Origin: Dillenia suffruticosa
Lineage: Eukaryota; Streptophyta; Magnoliopsida; Dilleniales; Dilleniaceae
Reading direction: 5' to 3'
DNA: 64,000 nt
Assembly (NCBI GenBank): GCA_033439265.1
Contig: JAVTVX010000026.1
Span: 9,425,001 to 9,489,000, forward strand
A model generated the notes under the pieces. It was not told where the DNA came from and did no database searches. It saw only the letters and a program-made list of their open reading frames with translations. The position numbers were made by a program, and so were the translations under genes. Positions 14,401 through 26,100 of this stretch are shown here, piece after piece. Positions within the stretch are counted from its first letter, which is position 1, and each line of letters opens with the position of its first letter.

Positions 14401-14918
14401 TTTGATTACCCCCATTTTCAATACTTTTGATTTAAATGGTGGTCTTAGTTTTCCAATTGGACAACTCTAGCATGGCATGTGGGCTTCACGTGTCACGGTC
14501 AAGAGTGGGAATGGTTAGGTGTTATTGTTCGTCTTCTTCCTGGTTTTGTTATTTTTTATACAATTTGTCCTATTTTCGAAATAGGATATCTCTCACAATT
14601 TTTAATAATATTTCATATTTTTTATATGGTTGAAAAGTATTTTTCGAAAGAATTCTAACCAAGTAAATATCAAATTAGGAAACACAATAATCTGGGAGAT
14701 ACAAATAAATAAAATTTTGATTAGGGTTTGATATATCTCATAATGTACTCAACACATACATGTTAAATTCTGCATATTTAATCATTGTAGAATAAGCAAT
14801 ACTACTTGTAAAATTGAAAGCATTTCGTTCAGCATATTTTAAGTTGTCATTACCAAATCTTAAATATTATTCATTGCATTTTGATTTTTAATGCCCAGAA
14901 GAGACAGAAAACACCCCT

Positions 14919-14936
14919 GCATGGTTTTGATATCAA
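14919..14936 (-). other. Primer-binding site of Copia B
   Basis: On the minus strand the bases after the LTR read TTGATATCAAAACCATGC. This is a decayed match to the initiator tRNA-Met primer site used by plant Copia elements, and it lies in the same position as in copy A. Confidence 0.65.
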
Positions 14937-15380
14937 TGTTGATTTTAAAAATATACAAACAAATAAAATTCTTATGCATAAAATTGTTGGATATAAGTTG
15001 TGTTAAAATTATTTATCTTTTTTGATAATAGGATATTCTAGATTTAGAAGAGTATCATAAAATCATATCATTTTATTTGTTTCACAATCCAAATGCCTTT
15101 TTTATGAAATCAACAATCATTCATCTCTTGTTATTTTTTAATATCGGAAGAATATCTATGTCTCTCTCTCTCTCTCTTATTCTCCAAAAAAGAGTACATT
15201 TCTTTTCCACGCCTTTTCAAAATTAGAGAGAGGTTACTAATTAAGAAAGGGAGTTGAGGGATGGTTTTCTAAAAAGCGCTCGTCCTATTTTTCTTTTTTT
15301 TTTTAATTTTAAATAAATGGATTTTTGAATCTTGGGTCGGATCTACCTCTGGGCGGACCCACACCTCCCATTTTCCAACA
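14937..15380 (-). repeat. 5' LTR of Copia B
   Basis: The LTR runs from TGTTG at the left to CCAACA at the right and aligns with 7594-7977. Its right edge is followed at once by GAGAT, the same five bases that precede the left LTR. Confidence 0.85.
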
Positions 15381-15597
15381 GAGATAGATCAGATGGCATC
15401 CGCATTACGTGGGGAGCTAACCATACCATCAAATTCAATATAGCAAGTACAAAGAAGCAAAACATGCTGGCTTAAAAAAAAAAAAAGCCCATGATGCTCA
15501 CTATTTTCATTAAGTTGTATACAACGGGACACAACAGTTCCCTACGTCCGGTCCAAATGGTTGATTGATAGGCCGAATCACTATGTTAGGCAAAGGA

Positions 15598-15603
15598 TTT
15601 TAT
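15598..15603 (-). terminator. Poly(A) signal of FLA21-like gene
   Basis: AATAAA occurs on the minus strand about 45 bases past the stop codon of the FLA21-like gene, the usual spacing for a plant near-upstream element. It lies between the gene and the right end of Copia B, so the element does not appear to disturb the 3' end. Confidence 0.5.
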
Positions 15604-15647
15604 TAGCTACATCTCAGTCACATCATGATTTCTGATACATGTACAAA

Positions 15648-16865
15648 TCAAAGACCAAGACGATCTTCCATTTCCACCGTGGATTCAATCAACGGGGAAG
15701 GAGCTGCACTCATTCCATTCCCGCCATCAATGATACTGCTCGATGCATCCAATTCTGACCGTCCATTCATACTATTGACTCCCATTCCAACTCCAAAGTT
15801 CATAGTCGTCGGATGAATGTGAGGGAACGGCAAGGACAAGCCGTGAACCACAACCTTGATATTGTGCATCACATCAGGTCTCTTGATCCTCACGTAATTG
15901 ATCCTCATCGGTTCACCGAATGCTCCTTCTCCTGAGGTCGTCACCACCAGATTCTCTCCCCTGTCCAAGGTCGGCAAGAGCGTCCTCACCGGCAACGCAT
16001 CCAGTTCAACGCTTGTCATCATCCGATTCGGCACTATGTGATAACGCACGTTGCTGACGTAAGCGTGTCCGCCATTGAAAATCGCTTCGTCATCAAGAGC
16101 GAAAATCGTCATGTTGTGAAGACTCACCAGTTCCGGGTACTTCACTCTGATCGCAAGAGAGAGAACGCTGAATCCAGAAATTCGAAGTCTCAGCATCGCG
16201 TCGCGAAGCATCAATCGCATGACAGAGAAGTCGGTGACGGACTGCATCGCCGGCGGAGAAGCGAAGGAAAGAGAACTCATTCGCTCGACACTGCACGAAA
16301 AAGGAGAAAGATGAGCTAGAAAGCCTTGGAGGCCATGGATGACGATGAAACCGTTGTTGAACAGATCAGGACGAGAGATCTCGGCTCCGCCAACGAAGAT
16401 CTTGGTGGAGTTCGCCGTCGCAGTGACGGTGATGCAGCGGCCTGGAAGAATAGTCTCGATCTTGGTGCCGAAGGCGAGAGAGCGGAGGTAGTTGAAGGTG
16501 AAGAGGCCAGGAAGAGTGTGTTCTTCGAGAAGGCGAGGGAGAGAGCAGGAAGGACATGTGCGGATGGAGGAATCCGAGGGAGCAAAGATGGTGAGAGGAC
16601 CACCGGCAGAGACGGCTGAAGAAGTGGTGGCGGTGGACAAGGAGAGGGAGGTGACGGCGGTGGAGAGTTCCTGGAAGCCGAGGTGAGTGAGGATTGGTTC
16701 AAGCATTGGCGGTGGCTTGAATGCTGCGGTGGTTGCGAAGTCGGGGTGGAGAGATTGAAATGGTGGTGGTGGTGGACCCGATATGCCCTTCACGGAAGTG
16801 ATGGTGCAAAATGAGATGACGAAGACGGCTGTGAAGAATGAGTTTTGCAGAGAGAGAATCGCCAT
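15648..16865 (-). CDS. FLA21: Fasciclin-like arabinogalactan protein 21-like
   Basis: This is an intact single-exon gene of 405 residues. A hydrophobic signal peptide (about 1-27, ending SVKG) is followed by a proline run (PPPPP), so the protein should enter the secretory pathway and reach the cell surface or wall. Two FAS1 domains follow, at about 50-185 (TIFAPSDSSI ... GFIVIHGLQGF) and 205-345 (TIFALDD, conserved YHIVPN, IKVVVHGL). FAS1 domains in this family mediate adhesion and matrix contacts. N-glycosylation sites are visible at NSTK and NMT. The phrases EEHTLPGL and AFGTKIETILPGRC match the FLA19/20/21 group as I recall it. The C-terminus has no hydrophobic tail, so a GPI anchor is unlikely. 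The first ATG after a CT-rich leader was taken as the start. The paralogue number is an inference. Confidence 0.92.
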   Translation of the reverse strand: MAILSLQNSFFTAVFVISFCTITSVKGISGPPPPPFQSLHPDFATTAAFKPPPMLEPILTHLGFQELSTAVTSLSLSTATTSSAVSAGGPLTIFAPSDSSIRTCPSCSLPRLLEEHTLPGLFTFNYLRSLAFGTKIETILPGRCITVTATANSTKIFVGGAEISRPDLFNNGFIVIHGLQGFLAHLSPFSCSVERMSSLSFASPPAMQSVTDFSVMRLMLRDAMLRLRISGFSVLSLAIRVKYPELVSLHNMTIFALDDEAIFNGGHAYVSNVRYHIVPNRMMTSVELDALPVRTLLPTLDRGENLVVTTSGEGAFGEPMRINYVRIKRPDVMHNIKVVVHGLSLPFPHIHPTTMNFGVGMGVNSMNGRSELDASSSIIDGGNGMSAAPSPLIESTVEMEDRLGL

Positions 16866-16950
16866 GAGAGAGAGAGATGGAGAGAGAGAGAGAGAGAGAG
16901 AGATTGAAATGAGAGTTGAAATCAGTGGGCGGGGCGGTTATATGAACTTA
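16866..16950 (-). promoter_or_regulatory. Core promoter and CT-rich leader of FLA21-like gene
   Basis: On the minus strand a TATA-like CATATAAC lies at about 16938-16945. About 35 bases further on a (CT)n tract starts (16879-16902) and runs almost to the ATG. A CT-rich 5' leader is common in plant genes. The transcription start is inferred, not shown. Confidence 0.4.
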
Positions 16951-17530
16951 GTGAAGCGAAGAGCCAGCTGCCGCGTTGAGCAAAATCGTTACGAATTCAG
17001 TTACTCAACGACTGACACCAAAAATACACCCTCCCGCCCTCCCCCAACAATTTTATCCAAATTACCGATTATGCCCTCTCGATCCCTGATTGTTGAATAG
17101 TTCTTTGAAAACAAAGTTCGAAATTGATTGTTTTTGCTCATCCAAAATAGAAAAAGCCAAGTTGGCATTGATGCCATCAATTTCCTTTGCTTGTTCTTTT
17201 TGCCTTTTTTACTTATAAAAATCAAAACAATTTTCGCCCTGATTAGAAATTCGAAGGTATTAATGGTTTATAAAAGGTTTGTGACCCGAGAAATTTAACT
17301 ATAAATTTGAAAATTGTAAAAATTTTATGTCATCGAAACAAATATGGCATATAGGCTCACGGCACATGCAACAGAATTTATGCTTTGACGCAGGGAAATT
17401 TTAAAAAATAAATAAATAAGAGAGAGAGAGAGAGAGAGGTGAAGCAAGAAAACATGTTGCACCACTAAGAGTAACTAACCAGTTCTTCTTAAATAAAATC
17501 TCAAATTTAAATTTTGTTTATAAAAAAAAT
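16951..17530. other. Upstream spacer of FLA21-like gene with (GA)n
   Basis: About 580 bases separate the FLA21-like promoter from the Gypsy nest. A (GA)n microsatellite is at 17419-17439. The segment at 17460-17530 vaguely resembles a decayed SINE (ACCACTAAGAG...CTCAAATTTAAA), too weak to call. Nothing else is recognised. Confidence 0.4.
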
Positions 17531-18360
17531 TAGTATCTGTTAAAAGTGGGTTTGACTTCACAGGTAATAACTCTTCTGACTCGAATGGGATGGTATGACT
17601 ATCTAGTGATCACAAACGATGAAACTTGTAAAAAGACCATCAAAAAGTGTTCTGACGGAGAGACTCTGACACTCAAATCACAGAGCGGTTTTCTTAATGA
17701 AGGAAACAAACAAAAAGGAATTCAGTACGCTTTAAATGCTAAGCGACAGACAAGAGAATGTGTAAGGAGATATACGTACCTGGTCGATTGAACCAATGTC
17801 GTATATATAATTATCTTGTGCGAGCGTCGTAGTCATGCAGGGCGTTGAGACCCTAATTTCCTTGTGGAAGTGTACCGAAATTTTAGGGAATCAAGTCATA
17901 GGATTCTCAAAGATTACAAGATTTTATCGGTTTGGAAAGTCCAAATCATTATGGAGATAATTTTCCTCAACTGAAAGTCTTATTTCCATTTACAAAAGAT
18001 TCCATCCGTATTTGTAGAAGAAGTGTATATTTATTTTTATGAATTGAATGACAACCATTGAGCACCAAGGCGATGCTGTGGCCGAGCATTTGTCTACCAA
18101 TCAAAACCTAATCAGGGATGCCGAGAGAGTATATGTTGTGCCTACCCATAGGGAAGACGAATCCCGTATTGATGACATATTTTGGTCATGTATCCCTTGA
18201 GCTAAGGATTCGAAGGTCTTGAGCCTCATGATGCTGACAAGTCCATATGCTAGATGGTTAGACGGTCATGTAGATATTCATCGAGCAGGCAATAGGGCTA
18301 CCAAGAGTCATTTGATACTTGTAGGCTAATCTTGATACCAACATAGGTTGGGCCTTTTTA
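17531..18360 (-). repeat. 3' LTR of the Gypsy element
   Basis: It aligns with the LTR at 37256-38051, for example CCTTGTGGAAGTGTA and GTCATAGGATTCTCAAAGAT in both. Its left edge is approximate. Confidence 0.8.
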
Positions 18361-18599
18361 ATGTTGCACCTACTTGTCCAACTTTTGTCGTTGCTTTGGA
18401 GAAGGGAAATCAGGAGTAGGGTTTAGTGGAGTCCTTTCAAATCTTGTGAATCAAGGAATTTAATGCGGCACGTGCCACTTCAATTGCCATGAACCATCTC
18501 TGACATGCTTTTTATTCTGCTCATTTGTCAATTGGCTCCCCATTACCCATTTTATCCTCTTGGTGGTTAAACTTTTTAGCAATTCAGCTTTCTGTAGAG

Positions 18600-20650
18600 A
18601 TCTTCTAAGAAAAATGGCTAAGGGTTCATCATCTGGTTCTTCTTTGGGCATCAGAGTATTGGGAGCATCATGTCGCAAAAGGAACTGCGCTAGAACAAAA
18701 GCATTATGCTATTAGGTGACACCCTTGAGATCGTGTCGACTACTGATGCCAATAAAGCCAACATGGTCTTGGGTAAATGAGTTTTGATATACAAACAATC
18801 GGTGAAATTCAGTTTGAAGGTGCCATACATCAACCCTATTGCTAGGGTCCTGTTACATTGGAATATATTCCTTACTTTGCTGATTCCCAATGCTTGCATT
18901 TGCTGGTAACACTTATTTCTTTAATGAGCTTTTGTTGGTTACGCTTTGATTTTGAAGTCTTAACATTTGTATCCTTATTAAAGAAGTATGGAAAAAGGGT
19001 TCTACTAGAGGTTGGTTCTGTCTGCAAACTCGGCCAGAGTCAAATTGGAAGTTTTTCTACGATGAGACCCTCGACAAAAACTGGATACAAAAGTACTTTT
19101 TCATCGAGTTTTTAGAGGAAGGTAAAATGCCAAGGCTTCCATCGCCCAACATAGACCCATTTACCAGGCTGAAGCCTTGTAAAGATTGTTGTAATTCAGG
19201 GTTTATCTGGTCTATGGGTGAATACTATAAGACTTTGTGAAGAAGCATCTAGATCGACTATCTCCTAAATGACGAGATGCTATTGCTAACGGGATGAGGG
19301 GAATAAAGAGGCCCCTGTTACTTGAGAAGGCAAAGAAGAAGCTTGTGAATTGCTTGCATTTCCTCACAGAGGAGGATTTGAAAGAGGTCACTACCAATCG
19401 ACAGATGAGGAAGAGATCAGTAGGGGCCCCAAAAGGGACCGACAGCACATCAAAGCCCCACTCACCCAATTCAACTTCACTCGCCTCATTGAGAGCTAAG
19501 AGGAGGCGAGTGCAACTACAAGAGTCCCCTGAGGGAGAGTCTAACAAGAGTCTTGAAAAGTGATCCCTCGGCTATTCATGAGTTCGCTCAGTTGACTGCC
19601 GATGAGCCAGCAAAGGATATCAGAGGCGAGTACTCTTGCGATGGGATTAGGAGCGTGCCCCAACGAGAGCAAAAGGTTATGTCTTTGAGGTTTCAGCAGA
19701 GGCAAGGGGACTTTCCTAAGAGTGCCCTAAAAACGCTAGTTCCAATCAGGAGAGGGGGCCAATGCGGGACCGTTCACTACCGTACCGCTATTTCCTCTGA
19801 ATATAGGCAAGTAAAGGGTGCTTGAGGAGGAGGTGCTCCCCTATCCTATCCCCATTTAGTCTTTTAATGGGCGTAGAAGCTCAAAGGAGTGAGGGATAGT
19901 GACAATCAACATCAAGGATCATCGTTACTGCTATGTGGACACCGTCGAAGGGAAGCGGATAATTGATCGGTTGGATTTCTATCACTTGGACTTGGACCTA
20001 AACAGGCTTTCACTCGAATAAGGTGACGAGGCCCTATTTTCAACAGCCATCATGGTACTCTTCTCTTCTCCATGCTCGTTGGCTTTTTCTTTTTTCAATC
20101 CACTGACTAGTATTCAATTGCTCAGACCATAGTCCTAGCCGAGTTCCAAAAATGACGAAGGGAGCAAATGCTAAGTCATATGAGACATCATTCAAAACAG
20201 ACGGTTGATGATATCTCCCAGCTAGAGAAAGCCCTTTCACAAAAGGAAAGAGAACTTGAGGAGGCAAGGTTTTCTATGGCAGCAATGAGTGTCTGTGCCA
20301 AAAAGGTGGAGTAGTTAAAAGGCGAATGGGATGCGGCCCTCCAATGATGTGGGGAGCTCAAGGTAGTGACCAAGGTTTTTGAGGTGTCTCTTCAAGCCTC
20401 AAAGAAGCTAATCGACATGCGTGGTTGATCCCTCCAAGCTGCTGAGCAAGAATTAGCTAAACTGAGAGCTGCCGTTGCGAAGGATGCATGTACCTAGTGC
20501 GAGTTGTTTAAGAGGTTTCAGTATGCTACGGAGATTATTCAACAGGTAGGGTTGGTGGATGCTATGACTCTGGGCCGTGAGGACCCTACTATTGAGCTTG
20601 AGTATGCTACTGCTCCCATGGAGCCCGGTATTACTTCTATCCCCTGATAG
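18600..20650 (+). pseudogene. Extra opposite-strand ORF region inside Gypsy, fossil
   Basis: On the strand opposite to the host element lies a decayed coding region. It begins with a serine-rich start (MAKGSSSGSSLG) near 18612. A middle part has WKFFYDETLDKNW near 19050 and a basic segment lies at 19294-19560 (EKAKKKLVNCL, SLRAKRRRVQL). A later part near 20170-20500 is rich in coiled-coil-like residues. This resembles the 'putative gypsy type transposon'/plant transposon protein family carried as an additional ORF by some plant Gypsy elements. Its function is unknown and it is broken. Confidence 0.5.
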
Positions 20651-20969
20651 GGGTTCCCACTTTTCTCTTGTGAATTCTCTTTTGTATTTCTTTTTATAGT
20701 GCTTGAATGGAATGCTCTTTTGTTTGCATTAGTTTCAAACTCTATGTTGGTTGGATCACTTTTTTAACGAATAGAGTGTTATCGGGGAGTCGTGTCCCTA
20801 ATAAGTCCTCCTTTCCTTATTTAGTTGATAAGAGTGGTCATGAGTGTATGATAGGCTCTGTTCAACAGGCCATGCACATCAAGTAGTGTAGACATTGCAT
20901 GTTAGTCCAAGAAGACAGGTCCCTATCCATAAATTTCATTCGGGACAACTAGGTGATACTTGCTCGCTC

Positions 20970-21276
20970 TGGGAGATAGGTCCCTAATGATAGGGTAGGG
21001 CATTGTCGTCCCGTTTGGGGAAATAGACCCCTAATGAAAAGACAAGGCAATATTGGCTCATTTGGGGAGATAGATCCCTAACGATGAGGCAGGGCGGCGT
21101 TGACCCATTTAGGAAGATAAATGCTTAACGATGAGGTAGGCGATATTAACCCGTTCGGGGAGATAGATCCCTATCGATGAGGCAAGGCAATATTGACCCG
21201 TTCTGAAAGATAAATCCCTTATGATGAGGTAGGGTAATGATGGCCTGTTCAAGGAAGTAAATCCTTAATGATGGGT
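20970..21276 (+). repeat. 47-bp minisatellite, about 6.5 copies
   Basis: Units start at 20970, 21017, 21064, 21111, 21157, 21204 and 21251. The core pattern is GGGGAGATAGATCCCTAACG followed by ATGAGGCAGGGC and TTGACCCGTTT. A weaker unit may precede at about 20908. It lies inside the Gypsy element between the extra ORF and the protease remnant. Confidence 0.85.
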
Positions 21277-23138
21277 TCTACTCAATGGGCTGGTCTAACA
21301 CAAACAGCTTGTGAAAAGAAACAAAACATGTCATTGAGAATAACTCGATGGCAAGTAGATCAAATGCTAAGATTAGATATCAGAAGTCACCCACCAAGGG
21401 GTACTATAGGGATAGTCACATAAAGAAAGACAGGTTTAGAGTTTACTTAGAAGGAGTGGCTGAGAGTTTCGGATTGCAAGATAAAGTTCCAATACCGTCG
21501 GGAGACTTGAATTTGACCTTCATGTATGAATTTAACTAGATGGGGTGAATAATTGAATATAGATATTTTGAAAAATTTTCTGTAATTAAAAATCTTACAA
21601 TAGAGCAGTTTGAAAATCAAAACAGAAAAATAAAGAATATTCAAAATCTTTTATAGTGGTTCCACCAAATTAGGTATATGTCCACTCCCAAAATCCCCCT
21701 AAATTTTTCACTATCAAATCAATTATACAAATTTGATTGCAGATTCAAATTAAATCTTTACAGTGTTCCTATACAACACCACTTTTCTAACTCTACACAA
21801 ATTGGTTTTCTCATACTAGACCCAAATCAATGACACACTCTTTCATTTTCTAAACACTTAGTATATGTAAGAATGGAATGTCAAAAATGAGAGGTTTTTA
21901 ATCCTTAGATTTCATAAAATTAAATTCAAACTCAAAACACTCAAAAAAAGATCAAGAAAATGAGAACATAGTATAAAAAGCAATCAATACAAATAATGAA
22001 ATTGTTCAAAAAATTAATCGAATATCTATATTTTCTTCATTTCTCTTCTCTAATATTTATTGTAGCATTAAAGAGATCTATTGAAGGGTTGTTGAAGATG
22101 AACGTTACTCATAAATGCTCGTCAATAAATAATCTGCAACAGTACTTATTTTTTGTGCTAAATCTCTATTCTCTCACTGGTGTCACTTTTTTGTTAACCA
22201 ATCAAAATTTTTTTGTTGCATTTGAATGTTAACTTTGATCGAAATGGAAATATTCAGAGAATCAGAGAAATAGGATGATCGTTGAGTTCAAATCTGTTTC
22301 GAAAATTTGTTTCCTGACAATTTCGAGTTAATAGCACTAAATGACACATCAATCTGAATTCAAAAATTCAGTGTTGTGTTCTTGACTAATCAAGTCGACA
22401 AAGAGTATATAAGTCAACAAGAGCATGTACTAAATTAAATAGGTAGACACGTAGTCTTAAATTGGTCGATGCGTTCTTTTATGTTGACATGATTCTAATA
22501 GACATTGACATGACTTACTTGAAAATTAATAGCCTAAGTCGACAAGCTTTATCTTCATATCGACGCAGTCATGTGTACATATGCAATTTGTAGACCTATT
22601 CTTAGAAATTGGTCGATGTGTTATGTATGTCGACAAGATTAAGTGCAGGTCGATGTATGATTTCAAAGAGTCAATTAACATCAAGTCGACATGTTCAATG
22701 TGTACATCCACTATACAAATTAAAAATTGGTGGACCTATTTTCTAAAATTGGTCAATGTGTTAGATGTGTCGACATGGTTAAAGTTCAGGTTGACGTGTG
22801 ATATCTAAGTAACATTTACATCAAGTCAATATGTTACAGTCTCACATCGACATGCTTCAGTGCTAACTTAAAATTAGCGGACATGTCTCTTAAAATAGGT
22901 CGATATGTTTTTCGTGTCGGCAAGGTTAACAACACAGGTTGTTATGTGTCTCTTAAGAAACAAAGGAATTAGATCGACAATTCATCGGGCATGTCGAGCT
23001 CTTCAGACTTTTGCCTTGTACTTTTTGATGTGTTATGAATGTGAGTCGTCATACTCCTAAAATTTGTTGACTGACATTCTAAATTTGTCCACCTGAGGTT
23101 GACAAGTCGATGTGTGTTAGAATTCAGGTCGTTGTGTA

Positions 23139-26100
23139 TGTCACGTCCTGACCCTCGAGTTGAGCACGCAACAACCGTCGTATTATCTCGACATACGAGC
23201 AGAATCTACCCATATACTAGGATAATGCAAAATATTCCACCTGTTCAAACATGTTTTCAAAACCGTTTAAAATCATACAAAGGACCAACCTGATCCATCC
23301 AATCTCAATAGCATACAACAGGCCAATCCGGTCATTCCAATTCCAATGCATGCTCTAAATCAATACAATCAACAATTAATTTTTAAAAATATTTTCAAAT
23401 TTCACAATAAAAGTACAAATGTCCCACATAAATAAAAATAGATTCGCAAAAGTAAATTTAACATCATTTACAAGGTTCCAAATGGTCTAAAAGTGGATTC
23501 CACTAATACTTGCCTACAAAAAAAAAAGAAAATAAAGCAAATATCAATCGAATCCAAACCAAATAAAAGTACAAAATTCTCATTCCATGAATTTTACTAC
23601 ATTAATCCTAAAAATAGAAACTATACTATCAATACATATCAAAGATTAACAAAAACACTTCTCCAATTGTTTCAAATGAAATCTCCTATCTAAACTTCCT
23701 CTGAAAAATATGAAAGAGATGAGTGAGTACTATAAATACTCAGTGAATGGAATACAATGGCATAATTGTGCAATAAATGAAGGGTGATTGTGGGGAAGTC
23801 AAAAACACATATGTCATAAACAACTCATTTCATAAGAAATAGGTTCAGCAAATCGGAATAATTTCAAATAAATATGCATCCACAAATTTTAAACTTTTCA
23901 AAAATCACTTAGTTTCTCTAAAGAAAACACTTCCGCCCAAGGTTTGGCCTAACCCGGGTAGAAGCCCGCCAAGGGATTTTCAATCAACTTATTTCAAAAT
24001 ACTATATTCCCCTACCTTGGCATTGACTCGTACGTTACTGGAATGCATCCAAACCCAACCACATTACCCCGTGGGTCACTCCGTGACGGGAATGACTATA
24101 GTCATTTACCTCATGCACTATCCTTTCACAAATATCCAAATCACATTATGTGTGCCATGTTTCAACAAACAATTCTCAAAATCATATCAAAGCATTCATA
24201 AATCAAATATCCAACAACATATGACACACATTCATTTATAAATACAATGCATGTATATGTGATTCAAATCTTTATTTTAGACATCCCACAATTTCAAAAT
24301 TTATATAAAAGATATAAAATCATTTAAAAACATTTATTTAAGAATTTAAAATAATTTGTTCATTTAAAAACACAACAAACCATCCACTCATCTTTTGGGA
24401 GGGTAATCACTCCCAAATTTCCCAACTAAATGAGAACTATCTCTCCTTCAGCTCTTCCAAGAGCTTAATCTAATTTATTGGTCATAATTTAATCATTAAA
24501 TCACATACCAATATTAGAAAAATCAATTTCTCCTCAATATTTTCACAATTCTAGTTTTTCAATAAATTTTCCAATCTACGCAGGTGTAACACCGACCCTC
24601 GGTGTATGCTCATGTATCATATTTTTCCTTTATATATGATGATTTTCATAAATCCATTTATAAATTTCACTTATAAATTTTTCCGATAAATTTTTCCAGA
24701 AAATTTTTGCTCCAAATTTTAGGCAAAAGTGAATAATTTCGAAATGGGCCACAAATGGTCCTATGATGATTAGATGTGATTTTAAGAGTGGGAAAATTTT
24801 TAAATTTGATAAATAATTGTTTTTAGGGTTAAAACGACAAAAGTTAAGAATTTGGTCCGTAAACCCTAATTTGGACCGATTTTGACAAACAGCGTCGATA
24901 CAACCATATTAAATTTTGAAATCGGTCTCATTGGGCATAATATGAGATTTTGGGCCTAGCGTGTAATTTTGAGAACTTTTGAGATCGTTTTCAAATTATC
25001 AAAAGTTGGAGGGCATATAAGCAAATACTGAAACCTAAATTGTCCGAAATTAACTACAGATGACTCAAAACCATGAAATATCAATTCTAATACTCACAAG
25101 CATCAAATAAGGGTAGATACAAAAATCGATCGACGATTTTTGGAGAAATCACCGACAAACCCTAATTTGGGTCGAAAACCATTCAGAAAGACTAAATGAT
25201 CACGTTTTAACACGGGATGAATTAAATTATGCTGAACATGAGATTTTGTGCCCAATTAGAAATTATAAAAATTTTTGGGGTCAATTTATAATTTTTATAA
25301 GTCCGGGGACAAAATTGTAATTAATAAGAGACAAATTTGACAAGTAATTAATGCCAAAACATGGGAGGAAGGTTGTTGGATGTGGAGAGCATGTTGGGAA
25401 AGGCAATTCTTGACTTTTGAGACCAACTAGCATGGGTGTGCTATGGGATGAAAAAGCAAACATTAAATGGAGGTATGTTGGTGATGTACCAACCATTGAC
25501 TTTTGGGAATGAAGTGTGTTTGTAAAAATAAAAAACAAAATTCAAACTCATTCATTTGTGAACCATGAAGAATACGTAAGTGAGAGGAATGAGAGGAAAA
25601 TGTAGTGCATTCTTCATTTTTTCAAGAGTCAAGAATGAAAATGAGTGATCCTAATCTAGGAGGAAAGGATTTTGGTGGAAAATATCTTCAAATCTCTAGA
25701 CACATTTGAAAGGTAAGGCCTTCTTTTACATCTTAGAATACTATATTTTGTTTTGAACCCAAAGGGAGACTCTTAACTTGGTGTACATAGGGTGACCAAA
25801 GGTTGGGACTATGTGGAAAGCTTGTTTAAGTTTTGGAAGGCAAAGAAATTGATGTAAACAAATTTCTGTTCTGTCTTGCTTTAGACTTCATTTCTGTCCG
25901 TGAATTCATGTTTGTTTTAAGATATCTTACAGTCAGAATTTGAAAATGCTCTAGTTAAGTAAATTGTAGATCGAAGTCTTATCTTTCCAACGAGATAAGA
26001 ATCACCTTAATCAGATACTTGTGCCAAAAGTTATGGCATTTTTCCTGAAGCCTGACAGAAAGTTGTTCTGTTTCGGACTATAACATCAGTGTGCATAAAC

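Larger units (their letters stand above)
7594..15380 (-). mobile_element. Copia retrotransposon B with both LTRs, broken
   Basis: This is a 7.8-kb Ty1/Copia element on the minus strand with LTRs at 14937-15380 (5') and 7594-7977 (3'). A perfect GAGAT duplication flanks it at 7589-7593 and 15381-15385. In element order it shows a primer site (14919-14936), a leader of about 1.9 kb, a UBN2-type gag region (about 12640-13000), integrase (about 11100-11750), reverse transcriptase (about 9800-10850; VGSLMYA block) and RNase H (about 9500-9700). In an 86-base sample the two LTRs differ at 19 positions by eye (about 22%), so the insertion is old. It carries many breaks. It is the same family as copy A. 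Confidence 0.9.

Noticed and set aside
16038-16702. Long open frames overlapping the FLA21-like gene
   Set aside because: They are shadows in other frames of a GC-richer coding exon, arginine- or proline-rich and without domains.
20970-21276. A CRISPR-like array
   Set aside because: Units are contiguous 47-bp tandem repeats without unique spacers, in a plant retroelement.
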